Notes: generated from the letters alone by a model not told the origin. 64,000 nt of DNA from Pseudomonadota bacterium (GCA_018242215.1 JAFECG010000021.1:1-64000), one strand, 5' to 3'. Shown: positions 17,376 to 27,025, counted from the first letter of the stretch. Made by a program: numbers and translations.

Positions 17376-17801
17376 ATGAGTGCCGAAATTATCCAGCTTG
17401 CCGAATTCAGGACGCGCCGACAGTCGAGCGCTGGTGTAGGTCAAGTGAGCGTCGCTGCTGGGCTATTTCCGGAGCAGCCGCCGCGTTTCCATTTCTGGAC
17501 GGGGGCCTCGGGCAAGCGCTACGTGCACACCGTCTATAGCCTCTTCGATTGCCCGACGATCGAAGATGCCAATTACATTCTCGTTCGGCGCCAAGACCGC
17601 TCGACGCGAACGGTGCTTGCAATCGGCCGCCTGTCGAACCATTGCCCGACGCAGAATCTCGCGGAAATTCGGCAGCATGCGGCCGCTCTCGGCGCCGACG
17701 AAGTCCACGTACACCTGCTCGCCTCGTCGAGCCAGGAAGCGGAAGCTGTCGAAGCCGATCTCATCACCGCGCAATTCCTGAACGAGCCGCATTCGGCTTA
17801 A
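17376..17801 (+). CDS. Conserved-looking hypothetical protein, 141 residues
   Basis: A soluble protein with no signal peptide that begins MSAEIIQLAEFRTRR, an opening common in rhizobial small proteins. The core has aromatic residues (RFHFWTGASGKRYVHTVYSL) and a mixed alpha/beta appearance, with Cys-containing IRQHAA and a VHVHLLAS motif near the end. AGGGG precedes the ATG at 17376. It is convergent with the TyrA-like gene. No family is recognised. The 279 bases before it, after nrdJ, hold no other gene that I can support. Confidence 0.65.
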   Translation: MSAEIIQLAEFRTRRQSSAGVGQVSVAAGLFPEQPPRFHFWTGASGKRYVHTVYSLFDCPTIEDANYILVRRQDRSTRTVLAIGRLSNHCPTQNLAEIRQHAAALGADEVHVHLLASSSQEAEAVEADLITAQFLNEPHSA

Positions 17802-17822
17802 AGCCACCACGAGCCGCAGCGC

Positions 17823-18779
17823 TCAGTCCGAACCTTTGCGCGCCCGAGCGGCGCCGCGTCCGAAATCCGGCTGCGCCGTGTCCTGGCCAGCCTGGATGAT
17901 GCCGCGGCGGATGGCGCGCGCGTCGGCGAACGTCCGTTCGAGTGTCGATCCGTCGCCGAAACGGATGGCGCGCTGAAGGGCGACGAGGTCTTCAGAAAAG
18001 CGGCCGAGCATTTCGAGCACGGCCTCTTTATTGTTGAGGAAAACGTCACGCCACATCACCGGATCGGATGCGGCGATGCGCGTGAAATCGCGGAAGCCGG
18101 CGGCCGAAAACTTGATGACTTCGCTGTCCGTCACGCGCTCCAAGTGAGCGGCAGTGTTGACGATGTTGTAGGCGATGAGATGCGGCACGTGACTCGTGAT
18201 CGCGAGCACCAGATCGTGGTGCTCCGGTGTCATCAGCTCGACGTTCGAGCCGAGCTGCCGCCAAAACTCCTCAAGCTTCGCGAGTGCCTTTGGATCGGCG
18301 TCCGGGCCCGGCGTCAGGATGCACCAGCGCCCATCGAACAGCTCAGCGAAGCCCGCATCGGGCCCCGACTGTTCCGTTCCGGCGATTGGGTGGCCGGCGA
18401 TGAAATGGACGCCATCCGGAATATGCGGAGCGATGTCACGGACCGCGGCACCCTTGACCGAACCGACGTCCGAAACGATTGCCCCTCTTTCGAGATGCGG
18501 TCCGATGGCTTCGGCGATTTCCTGGAACGCTCCGACCGGCGTGCAGAGAATGACGATGTCCGCGCCTTTGACGGCGTCAATCGGATCTGGGTAAGCCTTC
18601 GTTGCCAAGCCCAGTTTTTCAGCCCGTTCGCGCTCTTCCGCAGTCAAGGAACTACAAACAATTTCGCTGACGAGCCCAGCGCGGCGCGCCGCATGGCTGA
18701 TCGACGAGCCGATCAGTCCTATGCCGATGAGCGCCATACGCTTGAACATCGGATTGTTTTCGCTGTTTCCCGGCGCCAT
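17823..18779 (-). CDS. tyrC: Prephenate/arogenate (cyclohexadienyl) dehydrogenase
   Basis: An NAD(P)-dependent dehydrogenase of tyrosine synthesis, 318 residues from the ATG at 18779. The Rossmann motif is MALIGIGLIGSSISHAARR (residues 15-33). IVILCTPVGAF follows, and GHPIAGTEQSGPDA is the family's substrate-loop signature. The ATG overlaps the hisC TGA in ATGA, so it is translated right after hisC. The hisC-tyrC pair is common in Alphaproteobacteria. An alternative start lies at 18749 (MFKRM). The symbol reflects the cyclohexadienyl subgroup and is tentative. TyrA is an equally acceptable name. Confidence 0.9.
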   Translation of the reverse strand: MAPGNSENNPMFKRMALIGIGLIGSSISHAARRAGLVSEIVCSSLTAEERERAEKLGLATKAYPDPIDAVKGADIVILCTPVGAFQEIAEAIGPHLERGAIVSDVGSVKGAAVRDIAPHIPDGVHFIAGHPIAGTEQSGPDAGFAELFDGRWCILTPGPDADPKALAKLEEFWRQLGSNVELMTPEHHDLVLAITSHVPHLIAYNIVNTAAHLERVTDSEVIKFSAAGFRDFTRIAASDPVMWRDVFLNNKEAVLEMLGRFSEDLVALQRAIRFGDGSTLERTFADARAIRRGIIQAGQDTAQPDFGRGAARARKGSD

Positions 18780-19882
18780 CAGGCCGCGCCTTTGAGGTAG
18801 CGTGCGAGGGCGTCGATCGCGCGCTTGTTTTCGCTCTCGGAACCGATCGTCATGCGGAGCGCATTCGGGAAGCCGTAAGCGCCAACCTTGCGCACGATGA
18901 TGCCTTGCGACTTCAGGTACTCGTCGGCACCCGATGCGGTCTTGTCGCGGCCTTCGGGGAAATGCATGAGCACGAAATTCGCGACGCTCGGCGTCACGGC
19001 AAGGCCGAGTTTTTTCAACTCGCTTTCGACCCATGGCAGCCATTGATCATTGTGGCGCTTGGCGCGTTCCATGTGTTCGATGTCTGCGATGGCGGCTGCA
19101 CCCGCTGCGATCGCGGGCGACGACAGGTTGAACGGTCCGCGAATGCGATTGAGCACGTCGGCGATCTCGGGCGGGCAATACGCCCAGCCGATGCGAAGTG
19201 CGGCGAGCCCATAGATTTTCGAGAACGTGCGCGTCATCACCGTGTTCGGCGTGGTCGCAACGAGTTCGATTCCGGCCTCATAGTCGTTGCGGCTGACGTA
19301 TTCCGAATAGGCAGCGTCGAGAACGAGGAGAACGTCGCTCCGCAATCCCGCGCGCAGGCGGCGCACTTCTTCGATCGGAATGTAGGTTCCGGTCGGATTG
19401 TTCGGGTTGGCGATGAAGACCATGCGCGTCTTCGGTGTCACGGCCGCGAGAATGGCATCGACGTCGGTTTTCAGGTCGCGCTCCGGCACCACAACGGGCG
19501 TCGCGCCGTTCGTCAGGATCGCGATCCGGTAGACCAGAAATCCGTGGGCCGTGTAGATCGCTTCGTCGCCGGGACCGAGATAGCCGCGCGCAAGAAGCCC
19601 CAAAAGCTCGTCCGAACCCGAGCCGCAGACGATGCGGGCGGCATCAAGCCCGTAGCGACGCGCAATCGCCTCGCGGAGAAGCGTCGCCTGGCCGTCCGGA
19701 TAGCGCTCCAGCTCCGCGGCGGCCGCCTTGAATGCGTCAATCGCCTTGGGGCTCGGCCCAAGCGGTGTCTCGTTCGACGATAGCTTCGCCGGGGACAGGC
19801 CGCCCGGCACCTTGCTTTCGCCTGGAACGTAGGCCGCTATGTCCAGGATGCCCGGACGTGCAATCGGTGCCGTCGCCACCAT
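18779..19882 (-). CDS. hisC: Histidinol-phosphate/aromatic aminotransferase HisC
   Basis: A PLP-dependent class I/II aminotransferase for histidine and aromatic amino-acid synthesis, 367 residues from ATG 19882. Key marks are [12 protein letters not shown], the substrate loop [12 protein letters not shown] (157-168), and the PLP lysine Lys222 in [17 protein letters not shown]. Starts further upstream (19945) would add 21 residues with no family support. It overlaps tyrC by one base, and its 5' end is divergent from metX across about 150 bases. In this arrangement it likely serves the prephenate or phenylpyruvate step as well as histidinol phosphate. Confidence 0.93.
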   Translation of the reverse strand: MVATAPIARPGILDIAAYVPGESKVPGGLSPAKLSSNETPLGPSPKAIDAFKAAAAELERYPDGQATLLREAIARRYGLDAARIVCGSGSDELLGLLARGYLGPGDEAIYTAHGFLVYRIAILTNGATPVVVPERDLKTDVDAILAAVTPKTRMVFIANPNNPTGTYIPIEEVRRLRAGLRSDVLLVLDAAYSEYVSRNDYEAGIELVATTPNTVMTRTFSKIYGLAALRIGWAYCPPEIADVLNRIRGPFNLSSPAIAAGAAAIADIEHMERAKRHNDQWLPWVESELKKLGLAVTPSVANFVLMHFPEGRDKTASGADEYLKSQGIIVRKVGAYGFPNALRMTIGSESENKRAIDALARYLKGAA

Positions 19883-20031
19883 ATATAATCTCGAATTGTT
19901 GACCGAAACTGGGGAATTCGGGCGCATTGATAGGGGCTTCACCACTTGAAATCAAAGTTTAAAGTTGACTTTATCGGCGCCGGTTCTAGCCAGCACACAG
20001 ACCGTTCAACCCTCGGGTATCGACCGACACG

Positions 20032-21237
20032 ATGACCGCTGCTCCGCCAAATTTCGTTGCCTCGGTTCCGCGGCGACATTCCGAGGTCCATACGCCGACG
20101 AGCCCGGTCGCTCGTTTCGACGCCGGGGCGCCGCTGCGTCTGGCCTGCCAGCAGGATCTGGCACCGTTTTCAATTGCATATGAGACTTATGGCGCGCTCA
20201 ACAGCGAAAAGTCGAATGCGGTCCTGATTTGTCACGCACTTACGGCTGACCAATACGTCGCGAGCCCTCATCCCATCACCGGCAAGCCGGGCTGGTGGGA
20301 CAATATGGTCGGATCCGGCAAGCCTATCGATACGGATCGTTTCTACGTGATCTGCTCGAACGTTCTCGGCGGCTGCATGGGATCGACAGGGCCGGCGTCG
20401 ATCGATCCGAAGACAAACGCTCCATATGGGCTCAACTTTCCGCTTATCACGCTCGGCGATATGGTCGAAGCGCAGGCGCGCCTGATCGATTACCTCGGCA
20501 TCGATCAGTTGTTTGCCGTCATCGGCGGCTCGATGGGCGGCATGCAGGTGCTCGAGTGGGCATCACGCTTCAAGGATCGTGTGTTTGCCGCTGTGCCGAT
20601 CGCAACGGCGGCTTGGCATTCCTCGCAGAACATCGCGTTCCATGAGGTCGGGCGGCAGGCTGTGATGGCTGACCCAGAGTGGAAAGGCGGAAATTACTAC
20701 GCGGCCGGAACAGTGCCTAAAAACGGGCTCGCGGTCGCGCGCATGGCGGCGCACATCACGTATTTGTCGGAAGAGGCTTTGCACCGGAAGTTCGGACGCA
20801 ACCTGCAGGACCGGTCGGAGAAAACGTTCTCATTCAGTGCGGATTTCCAGGTCGAAAGCTATTTGCGCCACCAAGGCTCGACGTTCGTCGATCGTTTCGA
20901 TGCCAACAGCTATCTCTATATCACACGAGCGCTTGATTATTTTGACTTACGCGAAAACGCGGGCGGCGTGCTCGCAAATGCGTTTCGCGGGACGAAAACG
21001 CGCTTCTGCGTCGTCTCGTTCACGTCCGATTGGCTTTATCCGACGCGCGAAAGCAGAACGATCGTGCAAGCCTTGAACGCCGTTGCAGCCAACGTCTCGT
21101 TCGTCGAAATCGAGAGCGACAAGGGCCATGACGCGTTCCTTCTCGACGAACCGACATTCTCCGCGACGATCCGCGGCTTCCTCAATGCTGCCGCCGTAAA
21201 GCGCGGCCTTGGTGCCGCGAAGGAGGCGGGGCGATGA
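20032..21237 (+). CDS. metX: Homoserine O-acetyltransferase MetX
   Basis: Alpha/beta-hydrolase-fold acyltransferase that starts methionine synthesis by acetylating (or succinylating) homoserine. It has 401 residues. The nucleophile elbow is GGSMGGMQ with Ser167, and Asp (FTSDWLYPT) and His (KGHDAF) complete the triad. CHALTADQ and the PGWWDNMVG motif are family signatures. The stop overlaps the metW start by 4 bases (ATGA). The substrate (acetyl- versus succinyl-CoA) cannot be read reliably. I found no SAM-II riboswitch in the 150 bases between hisC and metX. Confidence 0.94.
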   Translation: MTAAPPNFVASVPRRHSEVHTPTSPVARFDAGAPLRLACQQDLAPFSIAYETYGALNSEKSNAVLICHALTADQYVASPHPITGKPGWWDNMVGSGKPIDTDRFYVICSNVLGGCMGSTGPASIDPKTNAPYGLNFPLITLGDMVEAQARLIDYLGIDQLFAVIGGSMGGMQVLEWASRFKDRVFAAVPIATAAWHSSQNIAFHEVGRQAVMADPEWKGGNYYAAGTVPKNGLAVARMAAHITYLSEEALHRKFGRNLQDRSEKTFSFSADFQVESYLRHQGSTFVDRFDANSYLYITRALDYFDLRENAGGVLANAFRGTKTRFCVVSFTSDWLYPTRESRTIVQALNAVAANVSFVEIESDKGHDAFLLDEPTFSATIRGFLNAAAVKRGLGAAKEAGR

Positions 21238-21899
21238 ACGCGCCCGATGTCGGGAAAATCGTCGGCACGACCAAAGCGCCACGCGTCGATCATGTTCTCA
21301 TTGCAGAGATGGTCGAAGCGGGATCGCGCGTGCTCGACGTCGGATGCGGCGATGGCGAGCTTCTGCAGCTTTTGACCGAGAGGAAGGGCGTGGATGGACG
21401 CGGCGTCGAACTCCAGCGCGACAAGGTCAATGCCTGCGTGGCGCGCGGACTTTCCGTCATCCAGGGCGATGCCGACCGCGATCTCGACAATTATCCGGAT
21501 CAAGCGTTCGACTACGCTGTTCTCTCGCTGACGATCCAGGCGACGCGGCAGCCCAAGACGGTGCTCGAAAATCTCTTGAGAATCGGCCGACGCGCCATCG
21601 TGTCGTTCCCGAATTTCGGCCATTGGCAAGTGCGCACGAAATTACTTCTGACAGGTCGCATGCCGATCAACGATAACCTGCCTGATCAGTGGTATCTGAC
21701 GCCCAACGCGCATCTCTGCACTATCCGTGATTTCGCCGATCTCTGCGAACTCGTGCATGCGGATGTCGAGCAGGCCGTCGCGTTCAATGCCTATGGCGCG
21801 CGACTGCCGATCAAATGGTCACTGTCGATGCAGAACCTGTTCGGGGAAAAGGCCGTCTTCCTGTTGCATGGTGCGGCACGATCTTCAGGGTCTACCTGA
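21234..21899 (+). CDS. metW: Methionine biosynthesis protein MetW
   Basis: A 221-residue SAM-dependent methyltransferase-fold protein that pairs with MetX in methionine synthesis. The MetW signature [15 protein letters not shown] is at residues 34-48, followed by [18 protein letters not shown] and the [12 protein letters not shown] stretch are also characteristic. It overlaps metX at ATGA. Its 3' end overlaps the 3' end of the oppositely oriented methyltransferase gene by 8 bases. The family member's exact activity is debated; it is usually seen as needed for MetX activity. Confidence 0.94.
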   Translation: MNAPDVGKIVGTTKAPRVDHVLIAEMVEAGSRVLDVGCGDGELLQLLTERKGVDGRGVELQRDKVNACVARGLSVIQGDADRDLDNYPDQAFDYAVLSLTIQATRQPKTVLENLLRIGRRAIVSFPNFGHWQVRTKLLLTGRMPINDNLPDQWYLTPNAHLCTIRDFADLCELVHADVEQAVAFNAYGARLPIKWSLSMQNLFGEKAVFLLHGAARSSGST

Positions 21900-22635
21900 A
21901 AGGTCTGACGCCAACGGACGTTGGCGTATCGGCGGGCTTCAGAATGCCAGGCTGCGTGATGCGCTTGCCGCTACCCACGGGCGCCATGACTTCTTTTGTC
22001 GCTTCAACCAGTATGACGCCCGCGACGCCGATGGACAGGCTCGAGCCAAAGCGCTCGATCGCTGGCGCCATGCGCAGCATCAGCCGCTGATTTACCGGCG
22101 GGAAATACAGGGATTCCCCCCAGTCCAGTGGTGTGAAAAGTGCGTCCATCAACTGCGTTTCGAGCTGACCGCGGCTGAAGGGAAGGCCATAGCCGAAGGG
22201 CGTGCGGTCCATGCGGGACCAGAGGCCTCGGCGATTGGGCACAACGAACAGAACGCGACCTTCAGGCTTCAGAACCCGCCACACCTCGCGCAGGAGTGGG
22301 CCGGGGCGCTCGGCCTGTTCCAGGCTGTGAATGCAAAGCAGCCTGTCGACGGAATTGTCCGGCAATGGCCATTGGCTTTCGTTGACCAGCACGGAATGGC
22401 CATGGCCGGACCGGGGCCAGACGATCGCTCCCTGCCGGGAGGGCATCAGACACGCGAGGCTTGCGGCTTCTGTCCGGAACGTTCCGAGAAACGGCGAGGC
22501 AAAGCCAGCCCCCGCCACCGTCAGACCGCTAACGCGTTTCCATCTTTCTCGGATGGCCAATGTCAGCTGGCGACGCGCGACCCGGCCGAGGGGGGTCCTG
22601 TAGAAATCTCTCAAGGCTTTAACATCGAGAGGCAT
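21892..22635 (-). CDS. Degenerate class I SAM-methyltransferase-like protein
   Basis: A 247-residue protein with a methyltransferase fold but an eroded SAM-binding motif. Positions expected to hold a GxGxG pattern read GAGFASPFLG. Later motifs are better kept: PLPDNSVDRLLCIHSLEQ (acidic post-motif) and LREVWRVLKPEGRVLFVVPN. Such proteins next to gloB are common in this bacterial group. Cofactor binding should not be assumed. It is convergent with metW with an 8-base overlap, and it is divergent from gloB by 155 bases. Confidence 0.85.
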   Translation of the reverse strand: MPLDVKALRDFYRTPLGRVARRQLTLAIRERWKRVSGLTVAGAGFASPFLGTFRTEAASLACLMPSRQGAIVWPRSGHGHSVLVNESQWPLPDNSVDRLLCIHSLEQAERPGPLLREVWRVLKPEGRVLFVVPNRRGLWSRMDRTPFGYGLPFSRGQLETQLMDALFTPLDWGESLYFPPVNQRLMLRMAPAIERFGSSLSIGVAGVILVEATKEVMAPVGSGKRITQPGILKPADTPTSVGVRPFR

Positions 22636-22790
22636 CTTGGCGCTTACGGGGATGTATGAAATCTGGTCATTGAAACCTCTCTAGACGATCCGACATCCAA
22701 GAGACAGCCTTGGACCGCAATAAAGGATGTCGCGCTGCGTCGTTTCGTTGCGTTTGACATGACCCTCCGCCCCAACCAAAGTCCCCCGCC

Positions 22791-23561
22791 ATGGGAGCCC
22801 TCGAAATCGTCCTTCTGCCGTGTCTCGCGGATAATTACTGCGTTCTGCTGCATGAGCCGGATTCCGGCGAAACGGCGGCAATCGATGCACCAAGCGCGGC
22901 TGCGATCAAAGCCGCCCTGGTTGAGCGCGGCTGGCGGCTGAACCATCTTTTCATCACGCATCACCATGCCGATCACACCGGCGGCGTTGCTGAACTCAAG
23001 GCATTTTACGGAACAACCGTGACGGGTCCGGAAGCAGAAGCGGACCGGATTCCCGGCTTGACGCGCGCGGTTACGGCGGCGAGCGATTTGGAATTTGCGG
23101 GCCATCCGATCAAAGTCTTGGAGACGCCCGGACATACGCTTGGCCATGTGACGTACTATTTTCCGAATGATGGGCTCGTGTTCACGGGAGACACGCTTTT
23201 CTCGCTCGGCTGTGGAAAAATTTTTGAAGGCGAGCCTGAGATGATGTGGGACTCGCTTTCAAAAATTGCAGCCCTGCCGGACGAAACCGAAATCTACTGC
23301 GGTCACGAATACACACTGAACAATGCTCGCTTCGCCCTGACGGTCGAACCTGAAAACGAGGTTTTGAAAAAGCGGGTCGCAGAGGTGGAGGCGATGCGGA
23401 CAGCAGGAAAACCCACACTGCCGACGACCGTCGCTCTCGAACAAGCGACCAACCCGTTTCTGAGGCCGAAGTCGCGCGCGATTCAAGCACGCCTCGGCAT
23501 GCTCGGAGCGCCGGAGTGGGAAGTCTTCGCACGCCTCAGACAGTTGAAGAACAAGGCGTAA
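22791..23561 (+). CDS. gloB: Hydroxyacylglutathione hydrolase (glyoxalase II)
   Basis: A binuclear metallo-beta-lactamase-fold enzyme that hydrolyses S-lactoylglutathione in methylglyoxal detoxification. It has 256 residues. The metal ligands THHHADH (residues 56-62) give His57, His59, Asp61 and His62. HTLGHVTYYF, the FTGDTLFSLGCGKIFEG core and the CGHEYT motif follow, as expected. The C-terminal helical domain ends in LGMLGAPEWEVFARLRQLK. Translation from ATG 22791 lacks a strong ribosome-binding site. The DUF985 gene follows 21 bases later and is likely co-transcribed. Confidence 0.95.
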   Translation: MGALEIVLLPCLADNYCVLLHEPDSGETAAIDAPSAAAIKAALVERGWRLNHLFITHHHADHTGGVAELKAFYGTTVTGPEAEADRIPGLTRAVTAASDLEFAGHPIKVLETPGHTLGHVTYYFPNDGLVFTGDTLFSLGCGKIFEGEPEMMWDSLSKIAALPDETEIYCGHEYTLNNARFALTVEPENEVLKKRVAEVEAMRTAGKPTLPTTVALEQATNPFLRPKSRAIQARLGMLGAPEWEVFARLRQLKNKA

Positions 23562-23582
23562 CGCGCTCCCCGGAGGTGTCCG

Positions 23583-24032
23583 ATGACGAATGATCTTTCG
23601 GGCGACGACGTTATCGCGATGCTCGAGCTTTCGCCGCATCCGGAAGGCGGACACTTTCGCGAGACGTTCCGGGACACGGCAGAGCCCGGAACGCGCGCCG
23701 CTTCGACAGCGATCTATTTTCTTCTCAAGGCCGGTGAGCGATCGCACTGGCACTCCGTCGATGCTGCCGAAGCCTGGCACTTCTACGCTGGCGATCCGCT
23801 TCTGCTCGAAATGTCGCCAAGCGGCGGACCGATTGCGGCCGTCCGGCTGGGGTGCAATCTCATGGAGGGCGAGCGGCCGCAAGCCGTCGTCCCCACGGGA
23901 CATTGGCAGCAGGCGCGGAGCCTCGGGAAGTGGACGCTCGTCGGCTGCACGGTCGCGCCGGGCTTTACGTTCGAAGGCTTCAAATTGACGGCGCCAGACT
24001 TTTCTCCGGTGTCGCGGCCATCCGTCGATTGA
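23583..24032 (+). CDS. Cupin-fold DUF985 protein
   Basis: A 149-residue single-domain cupin. The DUF985 hallmarks are LSPHPEGGHFRETFRD (16-31), SAIYFLL-like STAIYFLLKAGERSHWH (40-57) and WHFYAGDPLLLEM. The HxH metal ligands in SHWH are kept. It starts 21 bases after gloB with a CCGGAGGTG ribosome-binding site. Members are thought to be small-molecule-binding or epimerase-like enzymes; no substrate is proven from sequence. Confidence 0.85.
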   Translation: MTNDLSGDDVIAMLELSPHPEGGHFRETFRDTAEPGTRAASTAIYFLLKAGERSHWHSVDAAEAWHFYAGDPLLLEMSPSGGPIAAVRLGCNLMEGERPQAVVPTGHWQQARSLGKWTLVGCTVAPGFTFEGFKLTAPDFSPVSRPSVD

Positions 24033-24239
24033 GAAGCGAGACGGCCACAGCCCAAAGGCTTTCAGCGCTCATCCACGCGCCGTCCCCAGAGGAATCTGTT
24101 GCGCCCATGGCGTCCGAAACTTCCATCCACGGGTTAATTGTCCCTTTCGTGCACGAGGGGACTGGCGCTCCTTGCTGGACGCCTTCGACTCGTAAAAAGT
24201 GATTGCGAATCAAGTTCCGATTCACGGGGGTTGCAGTCC

Positions 24240-26162
24240 ATGAAACGCGAGTCCTCAGGACCCGTCCTAACCACGGTGTTTGTCGACTACGACAACATCT
24301 ATCTGTCGCTGAAGCGCAAAAACGAAGATGCCGCCAAGCGTTTCGCCAAAGACAGCGGCGTGTGGCTGCAGGGCATTGCGTCGGGCGAACTCATCACCGC
24401 GACGAACGGGTTTGCATTACCCGGAGAGCGGCGCATCGTGATGAACCGCTGTTACGGAAATCCCGTGCCGCGCCGGAATACGCACGACAATTCGACGGAC
24501 ATGAACTCGTTCCCGTTCATCCGACATCACTTCCTGCGTGCAGGCTTCGAAGTGATCGACTGCCCCCCGCTTACTGCGCAGCTCAAAAATTCCGCCGACA
24601 TTCGCATCGTGATGGACGTTCGCGACATCCTTAATCACGATACCTATTTCGACGAGTTCATCGTCTTGTCCGGCGACGCCGATTTCACTCCGTTGCTCCA
24701 TCGGCTGCGCGCGCATGCCCGGCGCACCGTGGTCTACGCGAACGATCACACGGCGCAGCCCTACACCGCGATCAGCGATGGGGAAATTCGCGAATCGGAT
24801 CTCATCGCGGTGCTGACGAGCGGCCGGGCGATCTCCGGCGAGAGCCCCCGCGAGATCGCAGCATCTGCGCCGGCCATTGACGTTGAAGCCGCACGCAAGG
24901 CGATCGTCGCGGAAGTCGTCGATTTTGTCCGGAATGCGCCGCAGGCCGTGCCGCTCGAAACCTTGGCGGATCGCGCTGTACGCGTCATCGGCCGGGACAA
25001 GACGGTCGGAACGAACTGGGGCGGCTATGGCTCTTTCCGCGATCTCCTGCTCGCAAGCCTTCCGGACGACATCCATTTGAGCGACACGCCGCCCTATACC
25101 GTGTTCGACGGTAACCGGCATATCTCGGCAACCGGGCTCATTGCTCCGCAGCTTGCGCCGCCCGCCCCGGAGCCACAGCAGAGACGCGAATACGTTCCCG
25201 AGTCGCCTCGAGCCGAACCACAACAGGCAGCTTTGAGCCCTCCAAGGGTTGCGACCCCGCAGGCGCCGGCAGCTCCGGCCATCTCGCACGGCACATATCA
25301 AATGGCCGCGCCGCAATCGCGCTACGTCGACCGGACTGCACCGCCTCCCGCGCCGCCGATGCCGTCCACGCGGCTCCCTGATGCCAGCACGGCGTCTCCG
25401 TCTGCTTCGATTTCGCAGCAGTCAGCACCACTGACGCCGCGCCGGCCAGCACCGCCGCAGGCTCCTGCAGCGCCGTACCAGCCCGAGCCGCGGCGAGAGT
25501 TGTCGCGTGCTCAGGCTCAGCCGGCTCCGCCGCCGCCCATGTCCGCGCCGCGCAATGCCGATCAAGCGACGCAGATTCAGCATTCCATCGCGCGGATCCA
25601 CGAGGCTTGCCAAGCCCCGGCTCTGGCTCCCGCGGAATATCGCGTTCTTTTCGATGTGATGTCGCAGGAAATCTCGGCCAACGGGCTGCAGGGTGCACAG
25701 ACGCTCGTCAACATCACGCAGCGGGCACGCGAATTCGGCCTCGACATCAAGCGAGACGATTTGCGCTTCATCTATGACGTCGTCAGCGAAAGCGATCCGT
25801 GGTTTGAGCAAGGGACATCCGCGAGCCTTTTCGCGAGTCGGTTCCGAAACTTCGTTGTCGCGCGCTGCCGCAGTCAGGGACTGAGTCTCTCCTCCGACGA
25901 ACTCGACCTCATCGAGGCCTGGTTCTCAGCGCCCCAACCGCCGCCGCAAGTGGCCCGGCAACAGCAAGCCCCTTACGGCGGACGGCCTGCGATGGCGCCT
26001 CCCCAGCAGTCAGCACCTGCTTGGAACGTCGAAGAAGGACGCCAGAACGTCCCTGAGCAACGCACTGCCGACCAGAGACCGGCGAACGCTTATGGTCATG
26101 CACAGGCCGGAGAAGGCGAAGACGAATTTCCGCGCATCGTCAGATCACGGTTCCGCGGCTAA
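24240..26162 (+). CDS. NYN-domain (LabA/DUF88-like) protein with LOTUS-like domains
   Basis: A 640-residue protein starting at ATG 24240 with GGGGG nine bases ahead. The N-terminal NYN (PIN-like RNase) domain, about residues 9-195, keeps its acidic metal residues: Asp16 and Asp18 (VFVDYDN), Asp120 and Asp126, and Asp146/Asp148 (SGDADFTPLL). A helical region at 219-291 resembles an OST-HTH/LOTUS RNA-binding domain. A long Pro/Ala-rich linker (about 300-450) follows, then a second folded domain at about 455-580 with LAPAEYRVLFDVMSQEIS. A role in RNA turnover or processing is inferred only. It stands alone, ends at a strong terminator and is convergent with phaB. Confidence 0.82.
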   Translation: MKRESSGPVLTTVFVDYDNIYLSLKRKNEDAAKRFAKDSGVWLQGIASGELITATNGFALPGERRIVMNRCYGNPVPRRNTHDNSTDMNSFPFIRHHFLRAGFEVIDCPPLTAQLKNSADIRIVMDVRDILNHDTYFDEFIVLSGDADFTPLLHRLRAHARRTVVYANDHTAQPYTAISDGEIRESDLIAVLTSGRAISGESPREIAASAPAIDVEAARKAIVAEVVDFVRNAPQAVPLETLADRAVRVIGRDKTVGTNWGGYGSFRDLLLASLPDDIHLSDTPPYTVFDGNRHISATGLIAPQLAPPAPEPQQRREYVPESPRAEPQQAALSPPRVATPQAPAAPAISHGTYQMAAPQSRYVDRTAPPPAPPMPSTRLPDASTASPSASISQQSAPLTPRRPAPPQAPAAPYQPEPRRELSRAQAQPAPPPPMSAPRNADQATQIQHSIARIHEACQAPALAPAEYRVLFDVMSQEISANGLQGAQTLVNITQRAREFGLDIKRDDLRFIYDVVSESDPWFEQGTSASLFASRFRNFVVARCRSQGLSLSSDELDLIEAWFSAPQPPPQVARQQQAPYGGRPAMAPPQQSAPAWNVEEGRQNVPEQRTADQRPANAYGHAQAGEGEDEFPRIVRSRFRG

Positions 26163-26193
26163 CGAGGCCCAGCGCAAATTTGCGCTCATAAGG

Positions 26194-26236
26194 AAAAGGC
26201 TCTGCCAGGGATTTCCCAGCAGAGCCTTTTTCTTTT
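26194..26236 (+). terminator. Rho-independent terminator after the NYN gene
   Basis: A 12-base stem AAAAGGCTCTGC / GCAGAGCCTTTT with a 13-base loop runs into TTCTTTTT, starting 32 bases after the NYN-gene stop. It is a textbook intrinsic terminator on the plus strand and may also shield the convergent phaB transcript. Confidence 0.9.
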
Positions 26237-26296
26237 TGAGGTCGGCATCTTCGACAATCGCTGCCCAAAAGCGCGATCAGCCAACCGCCGAGCGCG

Positions 26297-27025
26297 TCAG
26301 CTCGCGAGGTACTGGCCGCCGTTTGCCGTCAGTGTCGAGCCGGTGATGAAACCTGCATCATCGGACGCGAGGAATACGACGCAGCGCGCAATCTCGGTCG
26401 GTTCGCCGAGGCGGCCGACGGGAATTTGCGGAATGATGTTCTTGTCGAGGACTTCTTTCGGAACCGCCATGACCATCTCCGTCGCGATGTAGCCGGGGCA
26501 GATCGCGTTGACGGTGATGCCGGCGCGCGCGCCTTCCTGTGCCAGCGCTTTCGTGAAACCGAGGTCACCCGCCTTCGAAGCGGAGTAGTTCACCTGTCCC
26601 ATCTGACCCTTCTGGCCATTGATGGAGGAGATGTTGATCACACGGCCGAACTTCCTCGCGCGCATGCCTTCCCAGACGTGGCGCGTGACATTGAAAAGGC
26701 CGTTGAGGTTGGTGCCGATGACTTCGTCCCACTGCTGCTTCGTCATCTTATGGAACATGGTATCGCGCGTGATGCCTGCATTGTTGACAAGCACGTCGAT
26801 CGGACCGACCTCCTTCGAGATCTGCTCGATCGCTTTTCCGGTCGCCTCGAAATTGCCGACGTCGAACTTGTAAACGGGAATGCCAGTCTCAACCTGGAAG
26901 GCCTGAGCAGCGGCATCGTTGCCGGCATAATTCGCGGCGACACGATAGCCGTTGTTCTTCAGTGCGATCGAAATTGCGTGGCCAATGCCGCGCGTGCCTC
27001 CCGTGACGAGGGCAACCCGTGCCAT
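26297..27025 (-). CDS. phaB: Acetoacetyl-CoA reductase PhaB
   Basis: A short-chain dehydrogenase/reductase of 242 residues that reduces acetoacetyl-CoA to (R)-3-hydroxybutyryl-CoA for polyhydroxybutyrate synthesis. The cofactor motif ALVTGGTRGIGHAI and NNAGITRD are present. The catalytic tetrad is visible as the Ser of NISSINGQKGQMGQ followed by YSASKAG. The FNVTRHVWEGM stretch fits PhaB. GGGAGAG precedes the ATG. It lies 90 bases downstream of phaA on the same strand, so the two are likely co-transcribed. Confidence 0.95.
   Translation of the reverse strand: MARVALVTGGTRGIGHAISIALKNNGYRVAANYAGNDAAAQAFQVETGIPVYKFDVGNFEATGKAIEQISKEVGPIDVLVNNAGITRDTMFHKMTKQQWDEVIGTNLNGLFNVTRHVWEGMRARKFGRVINISSINGQKGQMGQVNYSASKAGDLGFTKALAQEGARAGITVNAICPGYIATEMVMAVPKEVLDKNIIPQIPVGRLGEPTEIARCVVFLASDDAGFITGSTLTANGGQYLAS

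Noticed and set aside
19883-20031. SAM-II riboswitch upstream of metX
   Set aside because: This class is common before alphaproteobacterial met genes, but the expected GCTAAAAAGG-like and pseudoknot segments are not in the 150-base gap.
24107-24202. A 31-codon ORF before the NYN gene
   Set aside because: No ribosome-binding site at a usable distance and no plausible protein character.
24417-25316. A 299-codon minus-strand frame over the NYN gene
   Set aside because: Antisense shadow of the NYN protein's linker and nuclease coding sequence.
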